A stretch of DNA of 64,000 bases from Hyphodiscus hymeniophilus. Lineage: Eukaryota > Ascomycota > Leotiomycetes > Helotiales > Hyphodiscaceae. Where the stretch lies: NCBI GenBank assembly GCA_016508695.1, contig VNKQ01000003.1:1860001-1924000 (forward strand), in the 5' to 3' direction. Each line of letters begins with the position of its first letter. Position 1 is the first letter of the stretch. Shown piece after piece: positions 21,849-34,376 of the stretch. The translations under genes were made by a program, and so were the position numbers. The notes under the pieces were generated by a model, which was given only the letters and a program-made list of their open reading frames with translations, did not search any database and was not told where the DNA came from.

Positions 21849-24800
21849 TCAATCATCATCCGCGTCTAGTGCCAAACACCAAGGGTGCTCCATCACTTTC
21901 TCGATCGTAATTCTGGATTCTAGGTCTCGGTCCAGCATCGCCCGGATCAAATCGATGCTGTCTTCGCTCATGACGTAAGGAACACGGAGGTCTCGATCCA
22001 TGATCTCGTCGATGCTGTAAAACGGGTTCTCTTTATAGACGATTGTGTACAACAGAATTCCGAGTGCCCAGACATCCTGTTCTTTACCGCCATAAGGCTT
22101 GCCAGCGAGGACTTCGGGCGCGGCGTAATCTATTGATCGTTAGTTCGAACCTGAGAGCAAGAGGTTGAGGAGCATACCAATAGTTCCTACGAAGACATCA
22201 AAAGGACCATTCTTGATGTACGCTGCGCTTCCGAAATCAATGAGCTTGATATTTCCCTCCCCATCTAGAACCACATTTTCGTCCTTAACGTCGCGATGGA
22301 CAACAAGAGCTTTTGTATGGAGGTGATTGATCGCCCTCGCAACTTGTACAAAGATGCTTCGGCATTCATTCTCTTCCATATTGACTCGAAGTTCAATGTA
22401 GTCAAAAAGATCCATTCCAGGCAGTCCATGAGGTATCATCTCGATATAATAGTTCACATCATCCTCAAAGAAATCGGCCATCTCGACGATATTGGGATGC
22501 TTCAAGCCATCTCGTCGCAGGTAGTCAAGAACATGGATCTCGAGAGGCACCGTCCCCAGCCGTCGGTCTCGAGTCCATGTGTCAACGAGGATCCTTCGTT
22601 TGGTGACAAATTTGATGACCATCTTCCTGCTACCATTCTTCTTATACCGAGCAAGTTTAACCTGTCCGTAAGCACCTTGGCCCATTTCTTCTAGGATCAC
22701 GAAATCGTCGATTGTCTTCTTGTGAATAGGCTCTACAACTTCCGGTATAGGCTCTGGTGCTTTCTCTTGGACAGATGAAGCATTATCTCGTCCTGTGAAT
22801 ACCGCAGCTGTCTTCTTGGCAGCGGCTTTGATTTGGGCCGTAAGCAGAGATGCATGTGATTGCTCCTTCTTTGGTTCGTCGGAGTCCATGTCGATCGGGC
22901 TTGCGATCTCGGTCTGTCCTGGTGATGGCTGATGCAGCGGCGTCTGGGCGCCGGAGAGAAGTGGGGATGCTGCTCCAAGATTTTGTCTGTTAGCGTGGAT
23001 GTGCCGCGAGTAGGTAATCCATAAGGCATAGACGAGCTCTGTCTGGCTCTCAGACTTAGATCCGCCTTGATTCTCCTCTTCTTCACTCCTTTCCTCGATC
23101 ACATTCTCGTCGTACACAGGGGCTGGAGTGTCGGATTTGACGATTCTCAGTTGCACATCGATCCTGATCTCAGATCCGTCTCTGTGCCTCGCTGGCAGAC
23201 CGTCAGGCCGGAGAATGTAAGTAGCAGCATCTGGCTTCCCATCACGCAAAGCTAGGAAAGCTCTCGCACGACGGAAGCTGTGTTCGGGAATGACAAGACC
23301 GTCAACAAGTCGAATGTTGTCTTCGTCTGTAAGGATCCTCAGAATTCGGTCGAAATCAGGAATTATGTCAGTGATGGGACGTCCATCGGGCTTGTCTTGG
23401 CCAAATAGCGCAGCGGAAAACACCGAATTAGAGCTTGTGATCTTCAAGGTGTTCGCAGAAAGAACCATAATACCCGCAATGTGAGGAAAGCTAGACACAC
23501 GCAAATCGGTACCATCAGGCACTCTCTCAATCAAGCAAGGAATGTTGACACGGCCTGAGTTCCTCGCTGTGAAGTATTTCCGCTTCGATACTTCAGCATA
23601 ATCGAGCTCTCCTGTTCGACCATCGATTCCTTGCCGAGGGATTCTTGGTATTAATCTTCCGATGTCCACACCCATTTGAATAGAGTCTTCTCCCCATATA
23701 GGTCCCGTCGACCCGGAAACTTTCGTCACTCTCGCATCGTCATCCAAGCTCATATAAGCCACATCTTCATGAATTTCCTCAAGAACCCAAATCAAACCTC
23801 CTCTCTTCTCCTTTACCCAGAGACTGGCGGATCCGGTAGCCCCATTACGTTTCTGAATTGGCACAACATCACCACAGAGTAAAACGCCTCGAGATTTGTT
23901 GCTCGGGTGATACAGTCCTCCCTTCACTATCTTCTTCCTCGCAGCTGCGATACTTGAGCCTGCACCATCATCTGTCTGGGCACGGCGAGGTGTCTGCTTC
24001 TGCTGGCGAGAGTTTGGCCTACTGAGAAGGCTTGCTGTTACTCCAGGTCTGCCGCCAAGAAATAAGGATGTTGCTGAGGGCGTCGGGCTTGCCTGTTGAC
24101 TTTGAGTTTGTCCTGGAGATCTGATACTCGACTTGGCAGAATCAGATTCTGGAACTGATCCTGGTGACTTCAACTTCTCCTCTAGCCATGCTCTCCTCTC
24201 CTCTCGTACGACCTCCAGAATTCCCATCTTTCGAACCTCTGCTTTCGTGAACCCGAAGACAAGACATGCGAGATCGTTTGCAGCAAGAATGGTAAAGGGG
24301 GCAGCAATCTCGGTAGTGAAAATCGCTTGAGCAGCTGGAGACCATCGACTCGAGTGAGCATGTACTGCAGGTCCAAGAGGGTGGGGCGTAGACGACATGA
24401 ATGACGATGGAGCAGCAGAATTGGATACTGTTGGCGAAAGTAGCAATGAGTCGTGTAGGGTATCGCCGGCAACGTAAGGTTGTGATAATGCATCCATAAG
24501 TGTATTCTGCAAATGCAAAGGTCCAGTATCCGTGAACGTCCGTTTGAGACTCTGAGGTCTTGTCAGGGAAGGCGAGGTTATGGCGGTCGTTCGACTTTCA
24601 ATCGTAGGACTTCTTAAAGATAATTCAGAGCTTGGTTCCAGATTTGAAGCGACTTGATCTTTAGTTTCATCATCTAGTGAAGCGGGGGTGCGCTCATCGG
24701 GCAAGGGCTGGATTGTAAATACTTGTTTCTTCACAACCGTTGGGGAGGATTTTGGGCTCTCAAAGAGATCAGGGCTGTCCGAGCGTGGTAGGAAACTCTG

Positions 24801-25480
24801 GTCAAAGATGTTCCCACTATCCTCAGCAGTCGCAGGGCCGGTTAGAGGTCCCGTTAAGGATGAACCTAATCCTGCGAGATTGTTTGCCCCAACTAACTTT
24901 GCCCTCGCCAACAATTCCAGCATGCCTTGCATTTCTTGATCCCCACTGAGTCGTGCCTGTGCGCTTGCTATGCCCGCATTATTCGTTCCCCAACCTAGCT
25001 TTTGTGTCATAAATTCAACAGATCTTTTCAGGACATTCTGCCGGTTGTGAAGGAACTCTTCGGATTGATGAGCAAACGAGAACGAATGTAACGACTCCGA
25101 AGGAAAGCGACTGAGGTCTTCTGTGACGTTGAAGGTCGGTGAGGAGGGGCCGGAAGGGGTGGCCATGGAGGCTGCCCTCGAGCCTGGGAAGCTGAGGGTC
25201 ATGGAAGCGGATCTAGGACCCACGGATGCATTTCTGGAAGACGACTCGGAGGAGGGGAGAGTCGGTGCTCGAAGAGGAGGCTGTTGCCGTATGCGTCTTA
25301 AACCAGAGACACCGAGGCCATGCTCGTGCTCGGTCACAATGGGAGACCTTATATAAAGAGTTTGAGTCAGCACCAGTGACGACTGTATGTCTCACCAGGC
25401 TTCAGAAACAGAAGTAGCCTCGTGATGGTGTCCTTTAACTCCTGACAAACGCCAACAGCCACAACAACTAACCTCGACAT
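21849..25480 (-). CDS. PAS-domain serine/threonine kinase (PSK/PASK family)
   Basis: There are three exons: 25480-25473 (8 nt, ATGTCGAG), 25347-22178 and 22129-21849, summing to 3459 nt and 1152 aa. The tiny first exon supplies the start: the splice gives MSRSPIVTEHEHG, whereas the long exon alone has no suitable ATG. A PAS sensor lies at about residues 335-390 (PAAQAIFTTEIAAPFTILAA), with a further regulatory region to about 860. The kinase domain occupies about 890-1145: glycine loop GQGAYGQVKLA, Lys915 in MVIKFV, catalytic Asp1022 in VVHRDVKDEN, Asp1040 of DFG, and DYAAPEVLAG formed across the last intron. PAS kinases phosphorylate glycogen synthase and translation factors in yeast and link nutrient state to sugar partitioning. 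All catalytic residues are present. Confidence 0.94.
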
Positions 25481-28400
25481 GGTATCATATTCTGCCGCCG
25501 CCAATCCCGCGTCGAAGGAAAATCGTATTCTTGCTTTCTCCGTGCCTTTCTGTCCGTAAGCGAGGAGGTTTCCTGTACTTCGGTTCTTGGGAATGATGAG
25601 TTCACTGGGAGACCGACTCCTTCGACCTCGTTCAGTGTGAGATTGCTGTGGATCGACGCCTGCGGAGAGATCGAAGATCAGTATTAAATGGTGAACTATA
25701 TTGGATGGATTAACAGAAAGAGGGGTCCTATGGACTCGTACGGAGTAGCGTCACGCTGCTCGGTAGAAAGTATCTTGTGCCGATCATCGAATCAAGGGTC
25801 CACTATTGACAGTTGTGAAGTGTATATAAATGAGCTCACCATGGTTGCTGGGGCCATCTACCTCCAGCATAATTGACCGCAAGTGTCGTGCCACGAGCAA
25901 GTCACAGTTGGATGTCCTTGGATGTGTTGAAGGACCGCCGGGTTGTATGGAAGTACAAGAACAAGATTCGTTTCAGTCGACAAACCCAGCAAGGACTCCC
26001 AATTTTCTGCGGGGCTACAGACAAGTGGGACTAATGATATTGATGTTGATGCCCACGCAAGTCCGTTCTCTGTATCTTCAGCAGAAACGACGTCGTGGAT
26101 TGATCGAACGCGTCGCTTGTGGGAATGAATGTTGTTGGAATGCCGGGCTGCAAGGAGGGATGTGACGCTGGTACTGTAGTGGGGGTGCTGGAAAATGGAC
26201 CGGGATGTGTTTATTACTGTAACAAAGGCAAGTTATTAAGGGTCCCTTAATTAATCCCAATGGAAGACACCCTCCTCATGTTGACAAGCGGTCATCAACC
26301 AGGCATCGTCTGTCTGCTAGTTGACAGTATGGCTGATATCGATTACCGTCACAAATACCTCTGTGCGACATGGCCTGTTGTTTCTTGCAGAGGTGTGTAT
26401 CTTCTAGCGCACTGCGGCTTTTCAACCCCGCCAACTACATAAGTGGTGAGAATACCAAGACTGAAGTCATTATTGAGTAGCGTTTACATCCCGAGGACTC
26501 TCCATCAAGCACTACCAAGAAAAGAGCGGAGGTCGGTTCAGATTAGGTAGGTAGGGACATATCGTTAGATATTCGCCCGTAATGACCTTATTATATGTCT
26601 ACCCTCCGTCTCCTGAGATAGAAGACTCGCATTCGATGAGTGATTCTGCAATTCAACATCGAATATATCACATATTCTTCGGTGTAATTGAACCCCTCCC
26701 AACGCCACCAATCGTTCGGGTATTATCGAGGCTCTCTCGTGCGCTCCACATGCAGCCCACCGTACATGGCCGTGGAGGTCACCTGTCCGGAGAAACAATA
26801 ACCCCAGATCGAAATACATGGAGATACTGCTGTCGCCTTTGCCGGAAGTTCCTTTCCCACTATTGGGGTCGTGGGCTCGTGGCTACTGCCAACGAGTCAT
26901 TAGTGTTGCTTTTTCTGTTTGAGCTGTTCTTGAGTCGGAAATCCTACTGCCCTCGATTATGAGTACATTGTTATGAAGTCGGAGAAAGCAAATGCCGAGA
27001 TTGATAAATAGCAAGAGAACGAGCTGATGTAAGACATTTAATGTGCTACTGCATACTCAAAGCTCGTTTATCTCGACCTCAAGACGCACAACCTTGGCCA
27101 TCCTAGTGGATCGGTCCTGCGACACCTGCATTCTACGGCAAAATGATCCGAAGCCTCACCTTTTCAGGGCCATTATCATGTCCAAGGATATACGAGTTTG
27201 ATGGACACATGAAGCCTTGGGGTGGGACTGTGCTAACTCTGTATAGAAGTTTGCAAACAATGGAGACCAAATATTGCCCAGCGTTAGGATATCGGCGTTC
27301 AGAATCAACAAACTGCTCTGTATGACTATTCGTGGCCTAAATTCAAGAATCAACTAGGTCGAAAGCCTAAGAACAGATCTGAATATTGACGAGCTTCAAG
27401 CAATTGGCCAACGTGATCATTGGCATGTTGACCTCATTGTGAACCGTACTTGGTCGTCAGAAGATCATCTTATGTTTGAACCTAGGAGCAACAGTCCGAG
27501 GTGAATTTTTGAACACTTTCTCCTGCGTGTCGTGCCTGACTGCCACGTCTCTAGTTGGTGGGCAACCAATGCATGGTGCATATCTCAAGTTCAAGTGACG
27601 AGTGGCTTGATTCAAACCCCCAAGAACACTGATTCAATGCTCGTCTAAAGTACTTCATCCATCCCTCTCAGTATCACTCAGGTCAAACTGACTATATTGT
27701 CATTATATTGTGATTACTGTTACCACATACATCCCTTAGCCTCAACCTCCTATCCCCAGAATCTTAGTACCTCACTAAAATCCAAAATCGACACTTTCAC
27801 AAGCTCACCGACGACCACTCGTTATACTGCACCTCTCTAAGTCTCCGCCCAACTTCCGATCATCTCATTCCCGCATCTACTGGTGTTGCTAAGCCAAGTG
27901 GCAGGTTTGCAACCTTCAAAGCTTTGATCCCGTGCGAGGTATATTTCTCGATTTGATGAAACCGTCTCACCTTGATCTCGGATTCTCTCTTGTAAGACTG
28001 GTCTGCTGGTGCTGTGCGGTATGGCGCTATTGCGCGTTGTAGCTGAAGTTTCATTAGTATGCGTGATATATGGTTGGTCCAAGAGCAGTGTTAAGTCTAA
28101 CTGTCTAATAGGAAGATGTGTTGTTTGTCATCATGAAAGGACAACTGAAGCTCAGGTGGTAGGAATCCCGAGAGGGTGGAAGGGAGAATGAGGCACGTTG
28201 GACTGCAGCTTGGCTTGGAGGAGGCAGTGTCTCTTTGAATGTTTGTTGGCCAAAAGTCACAGCGACAGAGGCAGTGTAACTTGCGTTATCTGCTGGGCAA
28301 GTTCATCGACAATGAAGTTGTAGTGCCTGTGCTGGGAGATAGACAACCTCCATGACATTCCGACAATGAGGAACACCCTCTTTCTTCAAGTTCCCGCTGC

Positions 28401-29059
28401 CATCCTGACTGAGCTAAGTTCGGTCCTGAAATTGGCAGCTTGCCAGATGTGTTTATTTTTTTATACTGTACTTCGCCACCTAGTTTATCGGGCATAGACA
28501 GGACCATAGCAATTCGTTACATGCTCATTAAATGTCATTGTAGACCGTCAATGTCGAGAACAAAGCTAGATCTCCAAACTGGTTCGAACCCCGACCTAAT
28601 AGCCGTTGACGTCTATGTGTCTCCATTGAGTCCTATTGCTTATGTTCGTCAATATCGCAACACGCCTGCGTGGTCCGTCTGCGTGTACGTGCTCTTTTGC
28701 TGTCAGAGGCCAATGCTCGTAAATCTTGCGTGGCGGTAGATTTGTTATGGGAGAAGATGATTAGGCCTCGCATCTGGCACGGCTTCGATTTAAACCAAAA
28801 CTCATAGCCAGGAAAGGAGAGTTGACATCATGTGTATGTGTTGTCGCCCATTTGCTACGTGCTGCCCTACGTTCTAGTCTTTTCTCGCCAGCGGAGTGTA
28901 CGGCAAGAAAGTCTATCTGCCAGTCAAACCCAACGCCGTAATCCTGCCGAACTCCCATAAAAATCCAAGTCCAACTATATCTGCAAAGAATATAAAGTCT
29001 GTCATATACCCATATCGTATCTTCGTACCTTTCGCTTTTCGTCGTCATGCAAGTTGAAT
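25481..29059. other. Gene-poor stretch of 3.6 kb
   Basis: No frame exceeds 130 codons or resembles a known family. The left end should include the PAS-kinase promoter and the right end the 3' region of the F-box gene. A tRNA B-box-like sequence at about 28580 was examined and rejected. A non-coding RNA gene could be here, but I see no evidence for one. Confidence 0.4.
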
Positions 29060-31302
29060 TTACATGATCAAACATCCATTGCTCCTCGCTCTACGTCGTC
29101 CAATGACCCCGCCAGTTCCCAGGCCACCCTCTTCCTCATCAGCATGTAATCGAGCAGCTTCTCTGGCTCTGCGTCTTCGCCTTCGTAGACCGCCTCCACC
29201 GGCCCCAGCTTCTTCCGTCGCCATCATATACTCGCCCCATTTACGCTCTAGTCGAGCTGCAGATGGGAGATCGCCTCTAAGGACTCGCTTCATATGTTCT
29301 TCTACAGTTCTGCACGTCCTGATATTAGTTTTGCTCGAAATACAAAGGACGCAGCTGAGCTCATAAAGAAGGAGGGACAAATATGTGCTTACTGTTGCCA
29401 GCCATAGAAGCACTTCAGCTGAATGATCTCCATCGGGTACGTAACAGACAGTTGATCACCACAGGGCTTCTTGACTTCCGAGTTGCGAGTCAAGACTTCA
29501 CGGATACCTGTCCATGTAACATTTTGGCAATCAAAGACGACCATACGAAGACCGATACGAGGACGAGAGCGTGCACATGTCGTGCGTGATGATCGAGCAC
29601 GAACCATGGCTGCCGCCTCGGCAAGGACGAGATCGCTAATGCGGGTGTTGTCCATGTCGACGCTTTTGAGGCTTGTGCAAGCGCGGATGACGGGCAGCAT
29701 GCCAACGTCACCTAAATTCTCGCAATAACTGATTGACAGGTGCTCCAGGATTGGTGCACATGGAGCTTTAGCCAAGTCATCGCTGAGGAGGGTGTTAGAC
29801 AACTCAGCAAGCTCTTCGAGGTCAAGATGGGTGAGGCGTGGAGTAGTCGCTAGTAAAGCTGAAATTGCATTGTCAGTCAAAGCAGTGCAGCCGCTGAGTT
29901 GGAGACCTTCGAGATCTGGAACGAGGCCTGAGAGGATCTTTACACCAATACTGGTCAATTGGTTGCAGCGGCTTAAATCGAGATGGCGTAGTCTGCGGAC
30001 TGGAACCAGGGGAAGTCCGTTGAGAATATCCGTCTCAGGATTTTCGCCAGCGATCATTGTCATAAGTGCTTCATCGGTAATATCGGCGCAGCCACTAAGC
30101 ACGAGTCTCTCAAGTCTATTTGTCTCGAAAATGCTTTGGGCGAGCCCAATGTCGTTAAAACCCTTGACTTCTCCCGCTCGTAGATCTTTTAAGTTTGGGC
30201 AGCCGAGAATGATAGCTTTTATACCGCGAGCATCCATATGAGTACACCAAGACACGTTGAACATCTCCAGAGAAGGACATGACTGAGCAATAATTTTGCA
30301 AGTTCCATTGGTGACCGCCGTGAGTCCAGTCAGGTTCAGATTCGCTAATCTCTCATTCGTCTTTAGTAGACTGTGTAGGGTCGATTTCGAGAAATTCCGA
30401 CATCCCTCGAGCGTCGCATTTTTCAGGTTTTTGCAAGCCTTAACTATCAAATCTGCCCGTTTGTAATGCTCCACTTGTATGCATCCTCGAAGGTTCAGAT
30501 CCTTAACGAATGGTCCAGCAGACATTATGATCTTCGCCAAGGATTCCGCGGGGATGTCCATATAAAATTCGGATGCATCGAAATAGGTCCAAAGCTGTCC
30601 ATCAAAACACATCTTGTGGAAGTTCCTGCTCACAATGGAAGCTCGTACCAATTGCTTAGGTTCCAAATATGCAAAGATTGTTAGCTTGATTTCATGGGGC
30701 ATTTCTCCCCAGAAGTCAAAATTGGCTCGACGCATCCGAATTGGTTTGGGTGCAGGAAGTGGAAGGGAGAAATAGTCTTCCAAAATATCTGGCATTGTTG
30801 CGCTCGTCGCTAAAGGTGAGAGCGCCCCTCTTGAGATCGGTCTCATGTCAAAAGGCAGAGCGCTTGTTTGAGGCGAACTTCCAGGATTTGAAGTACCCTG
30901 CAAAGCATTTTCAACCCTGCGTATTGGCATTCGACCATACGAGCCATCAAAGAACGGTGTATCGACTCCCGGAGTGCTTGGCACTGAGGTTGGAGCAGTA
31001 GAATATCCCCCACCTGACGCATTGGAGGAGTACGAGTTGTCAAAAGGCCTAGGAGAGCTTGGAGATGCTAAGCTCACACAAGATAACGCTCCTCTGCTAC
31101 CAGCATATGGATTGCTTGTCGCACGCCTTCGCCCCAATTGCCGTAAAGATTGTGTTGAGGATATTCGTTCTAGACTCTGCTTTAGTCTCGCTTTTCCTCT
31201 GAGTTTCGCGGGTGGTTCGATGAGTATAGCCTCTGAATGCTGGATGGGAATTCCCGATGAGCTCGCTCCCTCGAGAATAACATCTGGCAGAGCGCTTGCC
31301 AT
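29060..31302 (-). CDS. F-box/leucine-rich-repeat protein with C-terminal CaaX box
   Basis: There are two exons, 31302-29393 and 29309-29060, giving 2160 nt and 719 aa. A Ser/Pro-rich N-terminus of about 195 residues precedes the F-box (WGEMPHEIKLTIFAYLEP, then LVRASIVSRNFHKMC). A run of cysteine-containing LRRs follows to about residue 590, with repeat units such as LEGCRNFSKSTLHSLL, LSGCADITDEALMTMI and LSRCNQLTSIGVKILSG. Such proteins are substrate receptors of SCF ubiquitin ligases; mammalian FBXL2/FBXL20 and fungal Grr1-like proteins share this plan. After the intron the tail is strongly basic (a run of six Arg, then RRRAR) and ends SNGCLIM. Cys-Leu-Ile-Met is a good farnesylation motif. 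The ligase would therefore act at a membrane. Substrates cannot be read from the sequence. Confidence 0.93.
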
Positions 31303-34300
31303 GATTTTCGATTCAATACAGGCTCGTAGATGTGGAGGTTGGAATCGTGTAGGATTGAGGATTTGAGTTGAGGTGGTTGTATGAGGATCGTGCAGACGCG
31401 GGGTTCTTCGCTTGTCGCTTTATCCACGAAATCCTGAGAATTGACTTCGCTGCCAAGCTCCTCCAACCAATGGCGCCCAGTATCAAAGGGGAGGGATGTT
31501 TCTTTGCAGATCTCACAAATTCATATCCAAGTGAGTGAGAGTCTCGTGGAAGATTGTGCCTGTTGCAGGCCTCTGCTGGTCGGCCGGATTTGTTGACTTG
31601 GTCGCCGCGTTAATGCTAACAGGTTAGCGCCAAGACTTTTCAGCTGAACGTGGAGATGTTGTGTCAACGGAATGCGAATGAAGAGAACGACTGTTGCAGT
31701 GGAAGCGTACCGAGCAACCAATCTGTGACTGAGGACGAGGGAAATCGAGGCGTGGGAAGGGCCTTGAAGTGAAGGAGGGAAAGGTTGACTCGTGCGAGGT
31801 GGTGGATGTTTCTTATCGATTGCAAGGGCATCGATTTCTTATCGCAGAGGGGATCTAGGACTAGGGATCCACGTGGACTGTGCACCGAAACGAAGGAGGG
31901 ACGAAAGTCTCACACAAACAATCACCTGCTCAAGTTACTCAACAGCAATAACACACGCGACGCTCTTCAGAGACACAATTCAAGGGGAAAGGTCAGACGG
32001 GAGAAGCGAAGAGGAGGATGATCAGATCGGATGTACAGTACGAAGCGGATGCAATGCGCAATGCATGCTCGGAGTCCACCCGTCCTTTACCTCCGTAGTG
32101 TCTTAGTGTTGAGGTTCTTCTGGCTGGCCTAGATGGGGATGGACCAGACTGCTCGTATGCAGGGCAAATGCAGCCAGTGAGCCACCTGGGAGGAGGAGGT
32201 AGAGGGAGAGACAAGGCCAGGCAGGGGAGTAAGAGGCAAAATGCTACGAGGAGGGTCCCACTGTCCCAGACTCAGCCCATGGGGCCCTTCCTTTTTCCTT
32301 TTTACCCAATTCCACCCGATATACACCACACACACATACACACACACAAATCGTCTTCGTCAAGGTATCAGGTATTCTCCAGAACATTTGCAGCTACAAT
32401 CATATACCGCGAGCGTACATTGTGGGAACATCAGGATCTCTTGAACTCCATCAGTCGCCAACGTCGCTGGTCGCTGGTAGACCATCGCCAGTCTCAAATG
32501 GTTCAGATCACAGGTACCCGACTCAGCACCGAACTCGTACAGCGGGGTTGTCCGTGTGGGGTTTCGCCCACTGCTGTGCCTCACTCTCCGCCACTCCTGG
32601 GTCCACGGGCTAAATGCATCGTCGTCAAAACGACCCAAAGAATCACAATCCCAAGCTCCCTAAGAACCCAGAAGTTACATTTACCCATCGAAGAGATTCG
32701 GCTAAGGAGGATCTACTATTGCGTGGCTGCGCTACATTTAGTCGAGTGCTGGCGGTTCGATGGGACAAGCAGCATGTTGGAGTCCGGCCTCACGCCGGTC
32801 CAATCTATTCTGGAAGCTGGGACCGACTACTAGAGGCTGACAGATTGGAGGCTAGGCCTGACTTGGTCACCCGCAGCGAGAAGATGCTGTCCCACTCTTG
32901 AGGTGGAGTCGTTGGACACGAATGGAAGATAATATCTGACCCTTCGCTTGTTTCCCCGCTGCGATAAGAGGACACTCGCCACCTGGTATGGTTAGCCGTA
33001 CGAAATGGCAATTCCCAAGATGGATGTTTACTGTGTAACATTGGATACCTGGTCGCTCCAAGGAGAGAGACGTTGACGCTGTACTGTTTTCCCGGGGGCT
33101 ATTTGACCATTTCCTGACATATTGTGATTTGTCGTACCACAACTGAACAATCAATGTTAGGATGAAAACTAGCTCCATTGTCTCAATTTTATCTGTGAAC
33201 TACCAAATCCCTTTATTTGCTTTCAAGTAGGAAAACAAGCTAACATTGTTGGTTTCAATCTAGCTTGTATCCCTTGGAGGCGACAATCTTTGTCTTTTCA
33301 CTGTTTTGTCCGCACTGATGCATTCTCGTATAACATGTCCTACAACAATTGACGGAGACTTACAATGAATCCATTGATTCTTTATCCAATGACGCAATTC
33401 AACAAAATCTCTCGCAAAAGCTCTTTCAATCCACTGTCTGCCTATTGTTCATCCCAAACACACCTCCAAAACAAGCATATAAAGCGTCACTACTCCCGAA
33501 GTATTGATCACCACGGACATTCCCCCTCAGAAACTTGTAGTTGCTTCCAACAGTAATCAATACACACAACCGACCCAATGACCAAAAAGGCCATCGCACC
33601 AGAAGATCAACGGACTCTTCATCGCCCACAAAGTAAGACTTGCGGTTCGAAAAGAAAGAAGAGCTATCGTTTATGCATGTCGGTTGTGTTATAAGGTAAG
33701 GTATTGACAAATTGTCTGTTGGACCCTCTTACTGTCTGGTAGGAGAAGGCGATGTTCGTTTTGTATTATTTGGATGCTTTGAGAGAAGTGTTCAAGAGGC
33801 CCTAGTAGACCTCAACAGGAGAGGGACAAGAACGAAAATCCTTCTTTCAAGGCTTGCTGCGAAGCTAAGTTTAAAGCAATATGGTATGAAATATAGGCTC
33901 AGTAACTACTGAATTGTGACATAGGATATATAAAAATTTGGCTCTGTTTGGAACCCTCCGGAGATTGGAAGCTTCGCTCAAATACCTCATCCCAATACTT
34001 GAAGATTTTCCATTTAATGAGCTCTATATAAGTGCTATTTTCCCTTTTTGACTTTGTTCATACATTTCATTTCAAGCTCGTAAACAAAAACGTTGCCAAT
34101 CATTGACAAATTCATGATAGGAACACAAACTCTATTGACTTACCAGACCTTCCATAGACAGACAAAGAATCTCTACAAGGTAAATATCCACGTCTTTTCC
34201 TGAATGAGACTTTCGTAACCTCTGATCTTTTAGTACATGAAGTCGTTTCCAGGTGGCGCTCCTCGACTTCATCATGATCTTCAGTCATCCTTGCGATCCT

Positions 34301-34376
34301 ACCAAGTCGAGCATTTGGTCAAGGCCCCAATTGATCTCAGGGTCTTCAACAAACAAGTCAACAAACCAGAACCAGA
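31303..34376. other. Upstream region of F-box gene and spacer
   Basis: About 3 kb without a supported gene. The left part is presumably the F-box gene's promoter and leader. A 221-codon plus-strand frame at 32168-32833 has no domain, runs through a CA repeat and is composition-poor, so I do not call it. The region beyond 33.2 kb is more AT-rich and may contain decayed accessory sequence. Confidence 0.4.
32326..32348. repeat. CA dinucleotide microsatellite
   Basis: About eleven CA/TA dinucleotides in tandem with one interruption. Confidence 0.7.

Noticed and set aside
26582..26962. 126-codon plus-strand frame in the gene-poor interval
   Set aside because: No recognisable domain or composition bias typical of protein; length is compatible with chance.
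28577..28592. B-box-like GGTTCGAACCCC
   Set aside because: No A box, cloverleaf or T-run terminator in the expected positions.
32168..32833. 221-codon plus-strand frame
   Set aside because: Runs through a CA microsatellite, has no domain and no splice support; composition looks non-coding.
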